The notes under the pieces: generated by a model
What the model was told of the DNA's origin: nothing
The model's input: the letters and a program-made list of their open reading frames with translations, nothing else
Databases searched by the model: none
Assembly (NCBI GenBank): GCA_019155205.2
Contig: JAHNZQ020000308.1
Span: forward strand, 3,223,214 to 3,266,129
Source: Gracilaria vermiculophylla
Taxonomy: Eukaryota > Rhodophyta > Florideophyceae > Gracilariales > Gracilariaceae
DNA: 42,916 nucleotides
Direction of reading: 5' to 3'
Program-made: the position numbers and the translations under genes
Part shown: piece by piece, positions 1-9,900 of the stretch
Layout of the letters: every line of letters starts with the position of its first letter
Position numbering within the stretch: position 1 is the stretch's first letter

Positions 1-48
1 AATGATTTCCACAACATAAAAGTAGACGAGCAATCAATAAAACACTAC

Positions 49-1419
49 TTTTTAGCATTCAAAAGTATAGGACCAATTTAATGATTCAAAGCTGAAACTC
101 AATTACTTGCTTAGTATTTTGTTTTTGCCCCTTGGGCAGTGAGAACAGCTACGCAGCGATGCTGCATGCTGTCAATATGAGCTTAAAGTACCTCATCACT
201 TATGTTTTCCCACTCAGAAAAAACTGTTTCTTTTAGCTGGGCTAAAGTACCAAATTAACGTCCGTTGTAATACACACGACGTGCCAGAAGAGCTCAAAGA
301 TTTTCAATAGGATTCATGTCGGGTGCACGGCTTGGCCACGACAGTAAACGAATGTTTTTGGACGTAAACCATTCCTTAGAGTGCGTCGATACATGAATAG
401 GACAGTTGTTTTGCTGAAAAATACATGGTTCTCCATGCGTTATAGCGGCCCAATCTAATATATTATTGGCAAGGAGCTTCGTATATTTCTTGGAGTCTTG
501 ATTTCCATTCATAATTACCAAAGGACCTCTATCAAAATAATAAAAACAGCCCCAAACCATTAGACCTCCTCCTCCTTTTTGGCATTTGGAAAACAAACGC
601 TCTTCAGAACCCACTGCATGACAATAGGACAAAAACCCATCAGGGCCGTCCCAGTTAAATTTCTTTTCATCAGAAAATATTACTTTGCGCCACTGCAATG
701 TACTCCAAGTAACGTGTTCTGCTGCCCAGTCCATACGGGCTTTTTTATGATTTGGCGTTAAAAAAAAGACGGCTTTGGTTTCTTGTAGACAAATTGATTT
801 TTGTCTTTAAGAGTACGACGGATTGTAGAAACCGATACCGAGAGTTGCAGATTGTTCTTGAGCACGGAACTGCTTTCCCCGGTTTTTCTAGCTTCATGAA
901 AGAGCCTTCGTTTCTGTCAGGCTGTGAGTTTTTGAGGTCTGCCGTTTCTTTTTTTCGTTCCATACGCTTCAGGATCTTTCAAATAATTCATCACTACTGT
1001 CTTAGAACGTTTTATAGCTGCAGCAATCTTCCGGTGCGATAACTTTTGTCCATGAAGGGCTTTAATCGCACTTTTTTCTGCATTTGTCAGAGAAGAAGCA
1101 AGAGGCATGTTTGAAGTTCTGTCATGCTCTAGGACGAAAACAAAACCCCGAAGAGGATCGTCGGAGGGTATGCACGATAAACAGAAGGTACGCTACTGTC
1201 TTTTTTTGGCGCGAATGGTAGCAAAACTGTTTCGGTCTTATATTTTTGGCATACTCTGTATTCTTTTTTATGCATTGCAGAAGAAGTACTGCTGATTTCT
1301 GTACTTAATTTGTTTCATTCAAAAGAACTTTTAAACAGCTACAACGTGATGGTATTTTGAGGGGTTTTCCGTATTTGGTTTTAGCTGAGGCGCCGGTCTT
1401 ATACTTTTGACGCGCACTG
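49..1419 (-). mobile_element. Decayed Tc1/mariner-type DNA transposon
   Basis: The element holds a broken Tc1-family transposase on the minus strand, flanked by inverted terminal repeat sequence. The left copy CAAAAGTATAGGACC (60-74) matches the reverse complement of GGTCTTATACTTTTG (1395-1409) at 14 of 15 bases. The right end reads ...GCGCACTG followed by TA (1420-1421), as expected for insertion at a TA dinucleotide. A third, similar end lies at 1234-1258, so the true right boundary could be 1258 rather than 1419. The left boundary near 49 is approximate because its outermost bases have diverged. A size of 1.2-1.4 kb is usual for the family. The element is dead and probably old. Confidence 0.75.
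111..1108 (-). pseudogene. Tc1-like DD34E transposase, frameshifted and inactive
   Basis: The ATG at 1108 opens an N-terminal helix-turn-helix segment (917-1108; LSHRKIAAAIKRSK) ending in GRPQKLTA. The homologous frame then shifts for about 745-920 and shifts again into the catalytic part, the 146-codon frame at 294-734. That part has IFSDEKKF (first Asp), FQQNNCPIH, and PDMNPIENL (last acidic residue, Glu). The spacing of 34 residues between the second and third positions identifies DD34E. The second catalytic Asp (usually FQQDN) is Asn. The codon after IENL, normally Trp, is TGA, and two further in-frame TAA codons interrupt the tail before its TAA at 111. At least two frameshifts, three premature stops and a lost catalytic residue make this a pseudogene. 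Confidence 0.85.
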
Positions 1420-1421
1420 TA

Positions 1422-1756
1422 CATGTTCGTTCTGAATAGTTTCTCGACTTTGTACTTGAGATAGAATTTGTTTGTGTTATTTCACTCATGACGATTTTTT
1501 GAAAAGTTTTGAAGATGCCACGCTTGGTGTCCCGTATTCCTTCGCAATACAATTAGGCGGGCAGCATGATAACCTTCAAGCTAAGAGAAGCAAGAGAAAT
1601 CTACACTTTCCTTGGGTATGTTTTCAGCAACATACTTTCTGTTTATACATGATTTCCTGGTTTCGTCAAACTCTTGGTAAACTGCTCCGATAGAACCGCG
1701 TCATTGAACTACATGATGCATATGGGTTAGTTTTGTATCTATTAGAACGAAATATG
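1422..1756. other. Intergenic, no gene recognised
   Basis: This AT-rich spacer lies between the transposon end and the 3' end of the TPM-RING gene. Only short frames occur. It presumably holds the 3' UTR of that gene, whose stop codon is at 1757-1759. Confidence 0.5.
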
Positions 1757-3109
1757 CTACCAACCGCCGCCGCCGCCGCCGCCGCCAGCACTTGAGCCAC
1801 CTCCATAGGAAAATGAACTTCCTCCTCCACCAGACGAGCGCGCTGCAGTGGCTATAACTACAGGATCCACAGCTACAAATACGTTGCTTGTCGCAAGAGC
1901 ATAGTCGCGTCGATACCGATCACGTTCCCAGGAATCAAGCATGCTCCATGTAATAAAGTCAGAATGATAATATCGGGCCCTCTGAAGACGAAACCTGTAC
2001 TCGGGGTCATAAACATCCCATCCGCTCGGAGATCCCTGATTTGTTCTGTTCTCCACTTCAGCGTCTCCCGTGATTGGCTGTCTACAAATGGGACACAACG
2101 AATTCGTTTGTTGGTCTCCGGCTATCCATTCCAAAATGCATTTTTCATGGAACTTATGGCCACAGGGTAGCGTCCGTTGAGCTGTTTCATCTGTATGCGA
2201 TTGCACCGGTTCTGAATTACCGGGGGTGCTCGTTCGAACTCTTGTTGATAAAAGTGCTGCATCGTCATCATCATCACTTTTCTTATTTTTCTGATCAACA
2301 GATGGCTCTTCTTCTCGGCCGGTGCTCGAAAATTCATCAAGACATATCGGACAACTGGTAGTAACATAATTGTTGCTTGTCGCTGCACTCCGTTGCTCAT
2401 CAATTTTGCGGAGCACTTGCTTACAACGAGCATATCGACGGCGCTTTCGACGATCAAAGCAAGCTCCAAGTCCACAGCAAGATAGAAAAAAGCCAAACAC
2501 GACAAGCGCTCCAATACCGCTGTTGTCCGAGGGAGGCTTTCCACCACTGACGATGTTGCCTATGGTGGTAACACCCTTTTCCAAGGCGGTACCATATCGC
2601 TCAGATCGAAGGCTGTCTTTCATAATACCAATGATAGCAGGAACCATACTGTCCTTCAGTGTGCTCTTCACGCCCGCCCCAGTAGACATTCCCACCGCGC
2701 GGTCGCGAATTGAAAGCACAAGGACAATACCATTCTGGCAGACGGCATCTCCAACGCCCCATCGGTCGTGCAAATTTTTTGCCAACTGAACGGCCCTATC
2801 TTCTTTTGAAGCTAGTCCAAAGTTGAGGTTTGCAACGACCGCAACAGCGACCTCGGCGCCCACGGGGCCAGTATCGCATTGCAGGTTCTTTAAGAAGCCG
2901 TGGGAACCTTCATGGATGAAATTGATGATTCCATCGATAGTATCCGCGGCGGAAGGAGACAAATACCCGTCGGGGTCGCAGACTGCTGACGGGTTGGTGC
3001 GGCCACATGTGGTTGGGTCTTTCTGGGGGCTCGGGAGATGATTTGGGTCGTACGCCGCTGCAGCCGCAAAAGCGGAGAGCGTCGCAACTAGGAAGAAGTG
3101 GAAGCGCAT
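1757..3109 (-). CDS. Secretory-pathway TPM domain - transmembrane - RING-H2 protein (putative E3 ligase)
   Basis: The frame is open further upstream from a GTG, but the first ATG at 3109 gives a clear signal peptide (MRFHFFLVATLSAFAAAAA), so I start there (450 aa). Residues of about 25-185 resemble the TPM fold (TLP18.3/Psb32/MOLO-1), including AEVAVAVVANLN, LHDRWGVGD, QNGIVLVLSIRDR and the RERY-like SERYGTAL. A membrane segment follows near 198-217 (IGALVVFGFFLSCCGLGACF) with a basic stop-transfer RRKRRRYAR. The RING starts with CPIC near residue 253 and continues with CGHKFHEKC near 314 and a final CPIC. The tail is Gly/Ser-rich, partly encoded by a CCG microsatellite. Inferred topology is lumenal or outside TPM with a cytosolic RING, so it would be a membrane-anchored ubiquitin ligase. 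The domain calls are from motifs only. It shares a 249-bp 5' region with the bZIP gene. Confidence 0.75.
   Translation of the reverse strand: MRFHFFLVATLSAFAAAAAYDPNHLPSPQKDPTTCGRTNPSAVCDPDGYLSPSAADTIDGIINFIHEGSHGFLKNLQCDTGPVGAEVAVAVVANLNFGLASKEDRAVQLAKNLHDRWGVGDAVCQNGIVLVLSIRDRAVGMSTGAGVKSTLKDSMVPAIIGIMKDSLRSERYGTALEKGVTTIGNIVSGGKPPSDNSGIGALVVFGFFLSCCGLGACFDRRKRRRYARCKQVLRKIDEQRSAATSNNYVTTSCPICLDEFSSTGREEEPSVDQKNKKSDDDDDAALLSTRVRTSTPGNSEPVQSHTDETAQRTLPCGHKFHEKCILEWIAGDQQTNSLCPICRQPITGDAEVENRTNQGSPSGWDVYDPEYRFRLQRARYYHSDFITWSMLDSWERDRYRRDYALATSNVFVAVDPVVIATAARSSGGGGSSFSYGGGSSAGGGGGGGGW
1764..1786. repeat. CCG trinucleotide microsatellite
   Basis: About 7.7 uninterrupted CCG units encode, on the minus strand, the poly-Gly end of the TPM-RING protein just before its final Trp. 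The length is likely to vary between individuals. Confidence 0.9.
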
Positions 3110-3358
3110 GGTAGCAAGAGTCGAAACGCAACAGACGATGCGAAGGGACAGACATGGGAGGCGGCGGGGGCGGGACGCCACAAGTATGGGCGGGAGCGCG
3201 CATGCGGGCGGCCAGGTGGACCAGCGCGCACAGAAACCAGCAATGCGGCGAGCGCTAGTCGCTTTTGATTAATTGCTAACAACGCGGGGTGCGGGGCGGC
3301 GCGGAACGTGCCTGCGCCGTCCAGCGTGCGCAGCCGTCGTTGCCGAGCGCAGCCGCCG
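3110..3358. promoter_or_regulatory. Shared 5' region of TPM-RING (-) and bZIP (+)
   Basis: This is 249 bp of GC- and CpG-rich DNA between two divergent start codons. I see no TATA box or CACGTG here. It is the shortest of the six divergent promoters in the window. Confidence 0.5.
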
Positions 3359-4237
3359 ATGTCGAGCGCAGCCGCCGCCATGGCCGAAACCTCATGCGCG
3401 CAAGCGGCGTCCGTCCCGCCGCAGCCAAGCTCGCTCGCCGCCGACGCGCAGGCCGCCGCAAACGCGGCGCATGACGATCCCACCCCCCCTAAGCTCTCCT
3501 CACCCGACGCCGATGAGCACGGCTTCTCGCTGCTGCCCGACATCACCGCCTCCCAGTCCTCCTCCGACCTTGCGCACGTGCACGTTACGCAGCAGATTGA
3601 CGCCCCTTCCAAGGCCTCTTTCTGTCGCAAGGTGCCCAAGGCCAAGAATCGGCCCAAGGCAGCACCGAGGACTGAAGTTGCGCAACCGCTGGCTCCAGCG
3701 CTTTCCGCCGCTTCTCATTCGCTTGCCACCATCCCCCTCGCACCCGCTATGGGTGCCGCCTATCCTTTTCCCCCGTTTGCCACCCCAAACTTTCTTGCGC
3801 ACCCGTTCGCCTCCCTGCCGATGCCGGCGCCGAGACGAGCGGTGCGCATTGCGCCTATGGGTGTGCTCCCACTACCACCCCCCAACGCCACAACCCTCGT
3901 CGCTGATTTCCATGCTGCGTCCGTAGTACCCGACGAACCGCCCCGTCTTCACCAGCTTTCCAAGGCGAAACGAAGAGGCTCCACCGTATCCATCGTCATT
4001 CCAGAACAGGCGCTGTCCCCGGAAGAAAGGACAAGGCAGAAACGAATGCTACGCAACCGCGAAAGCGCCGCCCGCTCTAGAGACAAGCGACGAAATCGCA
4101 ACATTCAGTTGCAGAGTTCCATCCAACGATATCGCGACAAGAAGAAAGCAATGGACGACGCTCTTCAAGAATTGAATGTCTTGTGTGAAGCCATGCGTCA
4201 AACTTTGGAGAGGCACAACATCCCGTTACCGCCATAA
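3359..4237 (+). CDS. bZIP transcription factor
   Basis: The protein is 292 aa from the first ATG at 3359. A second ATG at 3380 has the better context (GCCGCCATGG) and would give 285 aa. The long N-terminal part is Ala/Pro/Ser-rich and probably disordered. The C-terminal basic region contains RQKRMLRNRESAARSRDKRR with the invariant N-x7-R pattern, followed by a short leucine-zipper-like helix (about LQSSIQRYRDKKKAM to ELNVLCEAM) whose heptads are imperfect. The NRESAARSR signature is typical of plant and algal bZIPs that bind ACGT-core sites as dimers. It is a nuclear DNA-binding regulator; targets are unknown. Its 5' end is much more GC-rich than its 3' end. It is divergently paired with the TPM-RING gene. 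Confidence 0.88.
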   Translation: MSSAAAAMAETSCAQAASVPPQPSSLAADAQAAANAAHDDPTPPKLSSPDADEHGFSLLPDITASQSSSDLAHVHVTQQIDAPSKASFCRKVPKAKNRPKAAPRTEVAQPLAPALSAASHSLATIPLAPAMGAAYPFPPFATPNFLAHPFASLPMPAPRRAVRIAPMGVLPLPPPNATTLVADFHAASVVPDEPPRLHQLSKAKRRGSTVSIVIPEQALSPEERTRQKRMLRNRESAARSRDKRRNRNIQLQSSIQRYRDKKKAMDDALQELNVLCEAMRQTLERHNIPLPP

Positions 4238-5581
4238 CCACGATGCGGAGTAGCTCCAAACGAAATTGACGCCCATCGTTAATTCCGAAATAGCTCGCAA
4301 ACCTTATTGATCAGCCATCACTCTCGTTTCTTTTCTCTTTTAACATGACGGACAATCAGTCGATACAACACTTGTTTTGGCAGAGATTTTATGACATTGA
4401 CTCTCTCACATATGCATGGCAACGCTTATTTACAAGACGATATCATAGAGACAGAAGGGCCCGTCTATACATTTTTTGAATCTGCTGCCAAGCACCTGAG
4501 CATTTGTTGTCGTACATACGTCATTCCTTGTACAGAAAAGCACCATGGAAAACACTCTTTAACCTTCTCAAGGTCGTTTATCGTAACTTGCACGAGCGCA
4601 TACAAGATGCTGATAACAAAGGAACGGCGGAATCTTGTGCACTTGCATTCAAACATTTGGAACAGCCATGGGTGGTATGTATTGAATGTTTGATAGGAAC
4701 ACCGTGACCAAGATACTTTCTGATTGTGCTGGTATTGCCTCATGAGACCGTCTGCCATACGCCGACACAAGTCTTTTGATAAGATAGCAAACACTCTCCT
4801 AGCTTTCTCTTTGTTCGTATTAACTCCGGACGACAAGTCTTTCGACGTCCACCGAGCAAGATTGAGCAGCACAGCTCTCATTCTTTCTTACCGGTTTGCT
4901 TCTGCTATCGGGTAACTACACACAAGTTCATTTACATGGACTTTGAAGCAGATTTTCACTGTCAATAAATGGGTCACGTCGTTTTGAAGACTACTGTTCT
5001 TGTTGACTTCGCTAAGATAAATGCCGCTGCGAAACACAAGGTGTTGATTGCCAACGCCCTTGGAACGCATCACTTTACGCTGACTTGCGTTTTGAGCATG
5101 ATTCCCAACCATCCGTGTTCAGCCGCGTCAAATTCTTTGAAATTCTGGATCCATGTGCAGCGTTTGCGCCACTGTTAGTTATCTAGCAGTTGCTCGGCTC
5201 CTCCCGCTCTGTTCACATGCTGGGTAGTTTCGTTTCACAGCTTAGAACCGTAAATTTCGAATAGCTCGTGTTTCTGCGTCATTGAAAAAGCTAATCTAAG
5301 GCGATGGTTTCATGCGACGACCGACGCAAAACCCGTAGCCGTGATTTGATCCCTCTACTAGCACTAGAGAAGTCGTTCCGCACACACGATGTGGTTTAAC
5401 TTGTGCAATGAAATGAAACAGAAAAGATGAGCGTCCGTGACGTGCATTATTGGCTATACAAAGAAAGAATACGTAAAAAACAGGTGGCAAAAGCTGACAA
5501 ATACGTGCGGAGACAAACAATGTAGGTGATAAACGAGTCGACATCAAGGAACATAATGCCTTGGCGGGGTGTGGAACGCAC
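4238..5581. other. Intergenic between convergent bZIP and small RING genes; no gene recognised
   Basis: The region holds short frames on both strands. The longest is a 138-codon ATG frame on the minus strand (4465-4881) with no domain I recognise. A 74-codon minus frame (4888-5112) lies just before it, and CCG|GTAAGA occurs between the two on the minus strand, so a small spliced gene cannot be excluded. I find no acceptor or homology to support one. The rest is AT-rich and probably 3' UTR and spacer. Confidence 0.4.
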
Positions 5582-6088
5582 TCATGAGATTGATACAGGA
5601 TGACGACAGATTGGACAGAGTGGACCAACAGTTGTATGAAGATAATCTCTGATGCACTCGGCATGAAATTCATGAAAGCAAGGCATCCTCATCAATGTAT
5701 CGCCAACGTCATACTGCTCACGACAAACAACACAAAACGGTTTATGATCATCGCAGACATCTTGCGCTTGGTCTTCACAGCCTTCTCTGGAATCGGTGTG
5801 TACAGCATTATGGGGCGTATAGCGTCTGACGGGAAGAACGCCAACCTCGGCGGAGGTGAGGGCACGAGGGGGGGCGTGGCGAGGGACTCTGCTCCGGGAA
5901 CGGGAATTATCGAGCACGCTGTCTCGAAGCCATCTGCCCACGCCCTGGATGACGCTCTCGCGATTGTTTTCTTGCGCATGGGCGTGCTCGATGGCGGCGA
6001 GCGTGGCGACGATGCCCACGGCAGCAGAGACGATGGAGGTGCCTGTGACGAGGTTGGATCGATTGTGGTTGCCGTGGTTTCGAGACAT
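5582..6088 (-). CDS. Small single-pass membrane RING-H2 protein (putative E3 ligase)
   Basis: The open frame extends upstream from a TTG, but the first ATG is at 6088 (168 aa). A hydrophobic segment at about residues 13-37 (VTGTSIVSAAVGIVATLAAI) could be a signal anchor. The C-terminal RING-H2 is complete: CVVC, 14 residues, CFHEFHAEC, 12 residues, CPIC. The ligand pattern is C3H2C3, which supports E2 binding and ubiquitin transfer. It resembles ATL-like plant RING-H2 proteins in size and layout, with an N-terminal membrane segment and a C-terminal RING; the substrate cannot be inferred. The protein ends two residues after HPVS. It is head-to-head with RAD50. Confidence 0.82.
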   Translation of the reverse strand: MSRNHGNHNRSNLVTGTSIVSAAVGIVATLAAIEHAHAQENNRESVIQGVGRWLRDSVLDNSRSRSRVPRHAPPRALTSAEVGVLPVRRYTPHNAVHTDSREGCEDQAQDVCDDHKPFCVVCREQYDVGDTLMRMPCFHEFHAECIRDYLHTTVGPLCPICRHPVSIS

Positions 6089-6905
6089 TGTGTGCAACTG
6101 GGTTGACGCGGAAACGGGGTGGGTTGTGGTTCTAAAAGAGGGTGAAGAAGCAGATGGACGGGAAGGGGTTGCGGCGGGGATGAGCGGAAAGCAGAAGCGA
6201 AGTTTAAGTATGATGCGGCAGCACAACTGCGTGCGGGAGAGATGCGATGGTTGTGCAGTGCGTAAACTTGCGAGACAGGAGCCGGTGCGGCCGGATAGCG
6301 GGCGGACCGTGGGCCAGCAGTGCTCTCGCAGTGCAACCCCCTCGGCGCGGCTGCCGGATGCCCACTGCTGAGCGGTGCTTGCTTACAATTCAAACCACTG
6401 CTTACATAACAAGTGCGACCTGATAATTGGCCCGCACTTACCGCCACGTAATCGTTGGTGGCAGCACGTGCCACTGCGAGCCGCAAGCTCTACTAGCTAG
6501 CTAGTAGCCATTTGCCGTGCGCGCCGTGATTTTGGCTCAAAGCGCGCGCCCACCGCGGCAGCAATGCGCTGTGGAGGCCAGCCGTGGCCTGCATCGGCTT
6601 TTGCCGTTTCGCTACGCAATCATCACGTCTTTTTGGTCCGGCGCGTTCGCGTTCAGGACCTGGGCTGCTTTAGATACCAAACGTACGCCACCTCACTGTC
6701 CACGTTCGGCTGCTGCTCCACATCGTACAGCCACGCACGTCTGGCCTGATTGACCTTTCTAGAGGCACCGGCTGTTTCAATCCCCCCGCATCGTGTTGCA
6801 TTTGCGCTTCCTGTTTATCGCTTTCTGCACACCTGACACGACCTGCTGCGTGGTCTGCGCATCCGGCTCTGAACCGTAGCTGGCGCCAGCCTGCCCTACG
6901 TCACG
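6089..6905. promoter_or_regulatory. Divergent 5' region of small RING-H2 (-) and RAD50 (+)
   Basis: This is 817 bp without a credible gene. It holds a CACGTG at 6465-6470 and an 18-bp perfect palindrome at 6490-6507. A half-CRE-like ACGTCA lies just upstream of the RAD50 ATG. No TATA box was seen near either start. Confidence 0.5.
6490..6507. repeat. 18-bp perfect palindrome CTACTAGCTAGCTAGTAG
   Basis: The sequence equals its own reverse complement over all 18 bases and contains overlapping CTAG and AGCT units. It lies about 400 bp from both divergent start codons, 20 bp from a CACGTG. Confidence 0.9.
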
Positions 6906-9900
6906 ATGACTACAATTGATCGGTTGTACATCCGCGGTATCCGCAGCTATGGTACAGATCAGGAGACTTTCATTAAGTTTTACAAGCCCCTGACCATCAT
7001 TCAGGGCCGCAACGGCACTGGCAAGAGTACCATTATTGAGGCGGTCAAGATGGCAGCCACTGGGGAGCTTCCACCAATGGTTGGGAGCGGTGCCGCCTTT
7101 ATCCATGATCCACGAATCAATAATGACACAGAGACAAAGGCAAAGATCCGCCTCGTGTTCAGCAATGCGCGCGGTGATCAGTACACAGTTGCGCGTCATT
7201 TTCAGCTCAAGTTGACACAAGCCCCGCGCGGCACCGGCTATAAGACTGAATACCGTGCTGTTGACTCGACCATCAAGAGAATGGGCGAGGACGGCCCTGG
7301 CTCCACTTCCTCCTTCCGCTGCAATGTTATGAATGCCCTTGTGCCCCAAATCATGGGCGTCACCAAACCGGTCCTGAACAACGTCATATTCGTGCATCAG
7401 GAAGACTCGTTGTGGCCGCTGAGTGAACCAAAAACCCTGAAACAAAAGTTCGACGAAATCTTTGCTGCCACGCGGTACACAAAAGCATTGGAATCCATTC
7501 GCAAGTTTCGCAAAGACCAAGCTGCTGAACTGAAAACCATCAAAGTCGAGCTCATGCACTACGAGGAAAAAGTACAGGATTTGGAAAAGATTCGCACAGA
7601 AGTCGACCACATCAGAGTGAGACACGATGAGTTTTCGAAGGGAATTGAACAACTTGACAAGGAGATGACTGAACTAACCGATCAAATACGAGTCTTGGAG
7701 CAGGTAACGGAACAGTACCAGGAACAAAGTACCGAACTTGATCGACTAAAAGTCAGACGATCTGGTATTGACAAGGATAAGGCTGCCAAGTTTGCAGAGA
7801 TGAAACTGCATTTACCTAAGCTTGATGAACAAGCGCTGCGAAACGAAATTGCCGAGTTGGATGCTTCCTTGAACAGAGCAGACGGCGAACGGGCGAAGCG
7901 CAGTGGTTTAATCGATGATCTACAGACAGAACTCACCATGGTACGTGAAGAATTTGGTAGAAGGCAGGCTCGAAAAGGAACGCTGGAACAGCAGGAAAAA
8001 ATGCATACTGAGCGACTTTCACGCCTTGAGGAGCTTAAGGCAGACTTTTTGTCCAAGGAAAACGACGGCGTTCAGGCCGCCGGTGGTAGCCAGCGGACAC
8101 CACTCCCAGATTGGAGCGCGAGCCTGCAAGACTGGAAGAATGCTTTGGCGCGATTGGCCGCGGACGCTGACGAAGTCGTGCAAAAAGTTACTCAAGAAGG
8201 GAATAGCGATGTTGACAAAGCTTCTGCCAACCTGAACAAAGAAAAGCTGCGAGCACAGAGTTTGCATGACGGTATGAAACGAAAGACGGACGACATCAAG
8301 ACGAAGAAATTAAAGATATCCAGTATACGTAAGGAGTTGGCGGCTCTTGAAGAGTCTCAGTGTTCTATTAATGAGGCCGAAACCAAAGTAAAAACTGCTC
8401 AACAGCTACTGGATGACAGAAACAAATCGACCCGGGCTTCAGAACTTCAGAAAAGTATTTCTGATGGCAGGAAGCGAGTGTCCAATCTTCGAGAGGACCT
8501 TGCCGAAATTCGCGATCTTCGAAAGCGGCTGGCAACGGAGCAAAGTGAACAAGCCAGGTTTGACGTGTTTGTTGAGACGGCCCAACGGAAAGCAAAGCTT
8601 TTTATGGTATCTATGGAGGACTTTGTGGACGCTTTATTGTCCTCCATTGAAGAACTTTCTCCATTTGTCAATGATACAAGTGAATTAGTCCATGCAAAAA
8701 GTTGCTTAGCAAATGTTCTATCTGATCCATCTCAAAGCTCTGCAAGGGATAAAAAAGACGTTATCATCGACTCCTGCAATCGAATACTTGCAGCCAGCAA
8801 GACCGTTAGTACCGACGCGTCTCATCATTTAGGAGAAGCTTCTCAAGCTTTGAACTCCATAAACTCAAGGCGTGAGGAACTTCAAAATCAGCTTGAAGAT
8901 GCTCGAAAGATCTTCAATTCTCAACGGGTTGAAGTGAGTCGCAGTGCCAAGAAGTTGAAAGATGTACCACATTCTCCGGCAGCGGTCCATGATCTTGTTG
9001 AAATGATTGAGCAAGTAAGTATATCCGACGATGAGGATACGTTCAAGCCACAGGTTCTTGAACAGAGGCACTTAGATGCGGTGAATGATACTGTAGAGAG
9101 AATGGACACCGAACTTCTCCGAGCAAACCAAAAGATATCGCAGCTCGAAAGTGGACCATTTCTTGCCGAGCAAGAGTTAGAAATGTTTGACCAAGATCCT
9201 AGACATCGTTGCCCCGCTTGCGGAATAGCGTCATCGAAGAAACAAGCAGACCAGAGAAAGAGCTTGTTAAATCGTGTTCAAAAGTACAAAAATCCAGAAC
9301 TTATGGAAAACGCCAAAGAGACACTGATGAAACTTCAAGAAGCTTCACAGGTGCTTCGACAGTTGCAGTCTCAGAGTTCAAACGCCTTTGTAAAGGGTCA
9401 AACATACCGAGCTATTTCTGCCAAAGTAGCTGAGATCGACTTGGATATTAATAAGTTCGCCGCTGATGCAAAGAAAGCCAATGAGCATGTAGCAGATTTA
9501 GAGAAACAGACAGGGAGAAATAGCGCAACGCAACAAATAGCGACTAAGAAGATGGAATTTGAACGTAGTTTTCAGGAGTTTCAAAAATCCAAGAGAGACG
9601 TGGAAAACAAGAAAGCTAGCCTTGCAATTGCTGGCTCTGAATCCCGATCTCTGAGCGAGGTGGAGGAAGAAATCCGTCAAATGGAAGAAAAGTTGAATGA
9701 GTTGCAGGACTCTATTGAAAAGAATAGTCGTTTTTTGGACCGCGAGAAAGACGAAATCCGGCATGCTGAAAATCGGTTACACCAAGCTAAGGAAAGGCTT
9801 CTGGAGCAAAGTACAATGGCTGAGAAGCACAAACGCTTAACCCTGGAGAAAAAAAATATATCTTCAGAAATCGCGGAAATCGAGGAGAAACTCCAAGAAG

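Noticed and set aside
4465..4881. 138-codon minus frame with ATG
   Set aside because: No domain, signal or neighbour support. A donor-like GTAAGA lies next to it but no matching acceptor or homology, so I do not call it a gene.
6777..7652. 291-codon minus frame over the start of RAD50
   Set aside because: It is antisense to the conserved Walker A and Q-loop coding region of RAD50.
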